Shown here piece after piece: positions 4,891-6,056 of a DNA stretch of 6,056 bases (the stretch's first letter is position 1; each line of letters begins with the position of its first letter). Below the pieces are notes generated by a model that saw nothing but the letters and a program-made list of their open reading frames with translations, had not been told where the DNA came from and made no database searches. The DNA lies in the NCBI GenBank assembly GCA_934101645.1, contig CAKORX010000013.1:1-6056 (forward strand). The letters are read 5' to 3'. Made by a program: the position numbers and the translations under genes. The stretch is from an uncultured Bacilli bacterium (GTDB taxonomy: Bacteria; Bacillota_I; Bacilli_A; RF39; UBA660).

Positions 4891-5469
4891 TTATTTCTTG
4901 GCGTTTTTATTCTTTTTTTTAATTAATACCGGTCCTGATTCTTGAATTTCTGGCATAACAGGAGAATTTAATGCCTTAGTAAAACTTTCTACTTGCTCAT
5001 CAATAAATTGTTTATCTGATACTAATCCAGCATCAGATGTTTGATAAAAGTGATTTTCTTTTGAACTGCTATCAAAGTCAAGCATTAAATTAAATAATTT
5101 AGACATTTTATTAACCATTTCCGTATCAGTACTTGATATTATTCCTTGTGCTATTTTATCATTGCAAGAAATAATCGAACTAATTTCTCCAGTGCTTTGT
5201 ATAGGTATTAGTAGTCCAACTAATTGAGCTGTATTCAAGGCAGTTCCCAAATTCAAATAACTGTTTTCTGGATTTGTATAATCTTTTTTAGGACATATAT
5301 CTTGAAATAAATCTCTAAATTCAGGTAATGAATAAAATCTATATAACTTTTTTTCTAATTCATTATGTTTTATGATTGGAGAACAACCATTTTTAAAATT
5401 CATTGCACAATATAATCTTATAAAATCAATTTCAGAAAATTCAGGATACTTAACAGTTTCTTTAATCAT
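4891..5469 (-). CDS. Hypothetical protein, 192 residues
   Basis: I do not recognise this protein. It is soluble, with no signal peptide or membrane segment. Residues 1 to about 130 look like a compact, mostly helical domain (IDFIRLYCAMNFKNGCSPI..., YRFYSLPEFRDLFQDI..., LGTALNTAQLVGLL), with C21 and C29 near the N-terminus. Residues 130-175 are acidic and flexible, and the end is a basic tail (VLIKKKNKNAKK) that could bind nucleic acid. ATG at 5469 is well supported: GGAGG (5481-5477) lies 7 nt upstream and an extended -10 promoter precedes it. It sits between a mob-like gene and small RNA copy B on the same strand. That places it as plasmid cargo or a plasmid maintenance or regulatory protein, possibly linked to the RNA; this is inference. 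Base composition is like its neighbours. Confidence 0.7.
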   Translation of the reverse strand: MIKETVKYPEFSEIDFIRLYCAMNFKNGCSPIIKHNELEKKLYRFYSLPEFRDLFQDICPKKDYTNPENSYLNLGTALNTAQLVGLLIPIQSTGEISSIISCNDKIAQGIISSTDTEMVNKMSKLFNLMLDFDSSSKENHFYQTSDAGLVSDKQFIDEQVESFTKALNSPVMPEIQESGPVLIKKKNKNAKK

Positions 5470-5492
5470 AATAAAACCTCCATCTATATAAT

Positions 5493-5501
5493 ATTATACC
5501 A
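5493..5501 (-). promoter_or_regulatory. Extended -10 promoter of the 192-residue gene
   Basis: TGGTATAAT on the minus strand is a perfect extended -10 (TG-N-TATAAT). No good -35 lies 17 nt upstream. Transcription would start near 5486, leaving a leader of under 20 nt. The RiPP operon promoter has the same style. Confidence 0.6.
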
Positions 5502-5552
5502 CATATAATGTGAATTTTTATATTTTTTAGTATCAATGATATTATTTAAATA

Positions 5553-6056
5553 TTAAATTTCTATATTATAATCATCTTTTTCTTTAATTGAATCGTGTTC
5601 TTTACTGAATTTATAAGTCTCATTCAAATCTTTAATTGTGTCATCTTCAATAACACCATGTTCGTATAAATCTCTTGAAAAATCACGATATTTATCTCTA
5701 TCTTTTCTATTAAATAATCTGTTTTTTATAAACTGAATAAGTCTTATAAACTTATTTTTAAAATAGTTAAGTTCTGCAAATAAAGAATTATTTTCTTCTT
5801 TTAATTCGTCAATTTCATTATCTTTTAACTTATTTTTTTCAGTAAGACTTTTAACTCGTAATTCCAATGCCTCATTATTTTCAGTAAGTATTTTTATTTT
5901 CTTATTGTTTTCTTTAATATTAGAGTCAACATTGGTAAGAGTTGTTGATAATTTTTGAATATTCTTATATTCTTTATTTGTATTTTCTACTTGGCTGATA
6001 AAACTATTGATTTTATCTTTACACTCTTGTGTTATAACATATTTATCTTTTCTACC
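5553..6056 (-). CDS. MobV/Pre-like mobilisation protein, C-terminal part (partial), copy B
   Basis: Minus-strand frame open from the window edge to TAA at 5555-5553, at least 167 residues; the N-terminal part lies beyond 6056. It is the same charged coiled-coil region as in the segment at 4050-4592, with KDKYVITQECKDKI, a long heptad-like Lys/Glu/Asn-rich coil, and a tail ending DDYNIEI. An apparent start at 5867 is an internal TTG Leu codon in the continuous frame. MobV/Pre proteins are relaxases of small mobilisable and rolling-circle plasmids, with catalysis in the N-terminal part that is not visible here. Ten residues in the last 60 differ from copy A, while the region upstream is identical until the last codon. 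Whether the gene is intact cannot be seen. The family call is moderate, based on the coil style and plasmid-like context. Confidence 0.6.
   Translation of the reverse strand, partial: GRKDKYVITQECKDKINSFISQVENTNKEYKNIQKLSTTLTNVDSNIKENNKKIKILTENNEALELRVKSLTEKNKLKDNEIDELKEENNSLFAELNYFKNKFIRLIQFIKNRLFNRKDRDKYRDFSRDLYEHGVIEDDTIKDLNETYKFSKEHDSIKEKDDYNIEI
5553..6056 (-). repeat. Direct repeat of mob-like 3' segment, unit 2
   Basis: Partner of 4050-4553, in the same orientation. The window ends inside or at the edge of this copy, so the true right-hand boundary is unknown. Confidence 0.9.

Overview
The window is very A+T-rich, with strong Shine-Dalgarno sequences, TTG/ATG starts, extended -10 promoters and short A/T-flanked intrinsic terminators. 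TGA is used as a stop. This fits a low-GC Bacillota (Firmicutes) genome, probably an anaerobe because a SPASM radical SAM enzyme is present. Fragments of a MobV/Pre-like mobilisation gene, duplicated segments and a decayed gene suggest a plasmid, an integrated plasmid, or another mobile accessory region. The species cannot be named from the sequence.

Layout. (1) Bases 1-585 hold a decayed plus-strand membrane-protein gene, with two in-frame TAG stops and a frameshift. (2) Bases about 606-779 hold a minus-strand small-RNA unit (copy A) with its own promoter, three hairpins and a terminator. (3) Bases about 788-4078 hold a plus-strand operon: an RlmA-like rRNA guanine methyltransferase, a second class I SAM methyltransferase, a radical SAM/SPASM peptide maturase and a previously unlisted 51-residue Cys-rich peptide, closed by a terminator. 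This is a ribosomally made, post-translationally modified peptide (RiPP) cluster. (4) Bases 4050-4592 hold a headless 3' piece of a mob-like gene on the minus strand. (5) Bases 4593-4721 are remnant sequence. (6) Bases 4722-4890 hold small-RNA unit copy B on the minus strand. (7) Bases 4891-5469 hold an unrecognised 192-residue protein on the minus strand with its own promoter. (8) Bases 5553-6056 hold a second copy of the mob-like 3' end, running off the window.

How the parts fit. Read on the minus strand, the same frame occurs twice: mob 3' end, then cargo, then small RNA plus terminator. In one unit the cargo is the 192-residue protein. In the other it is the whole RiPP operon, inverted. 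The small RNA keeps its promoter, 5' hairpins and a TTGGCTCCA box in both copies, but its third hairpin has a completely different sequence of similar shape. In the RiPP operon the radical SAM enzyme would install cross-links on the CxCxxCxC core, the second methyltransferase may add a methyl group, and the RlmA-like enzyme may protect the producer's ribosome. That last role is inference, but RlmA(II)/TlrB enzymes are known to confer macrolide resistance. No dedicated exporter or protease is encoded inside the operon.
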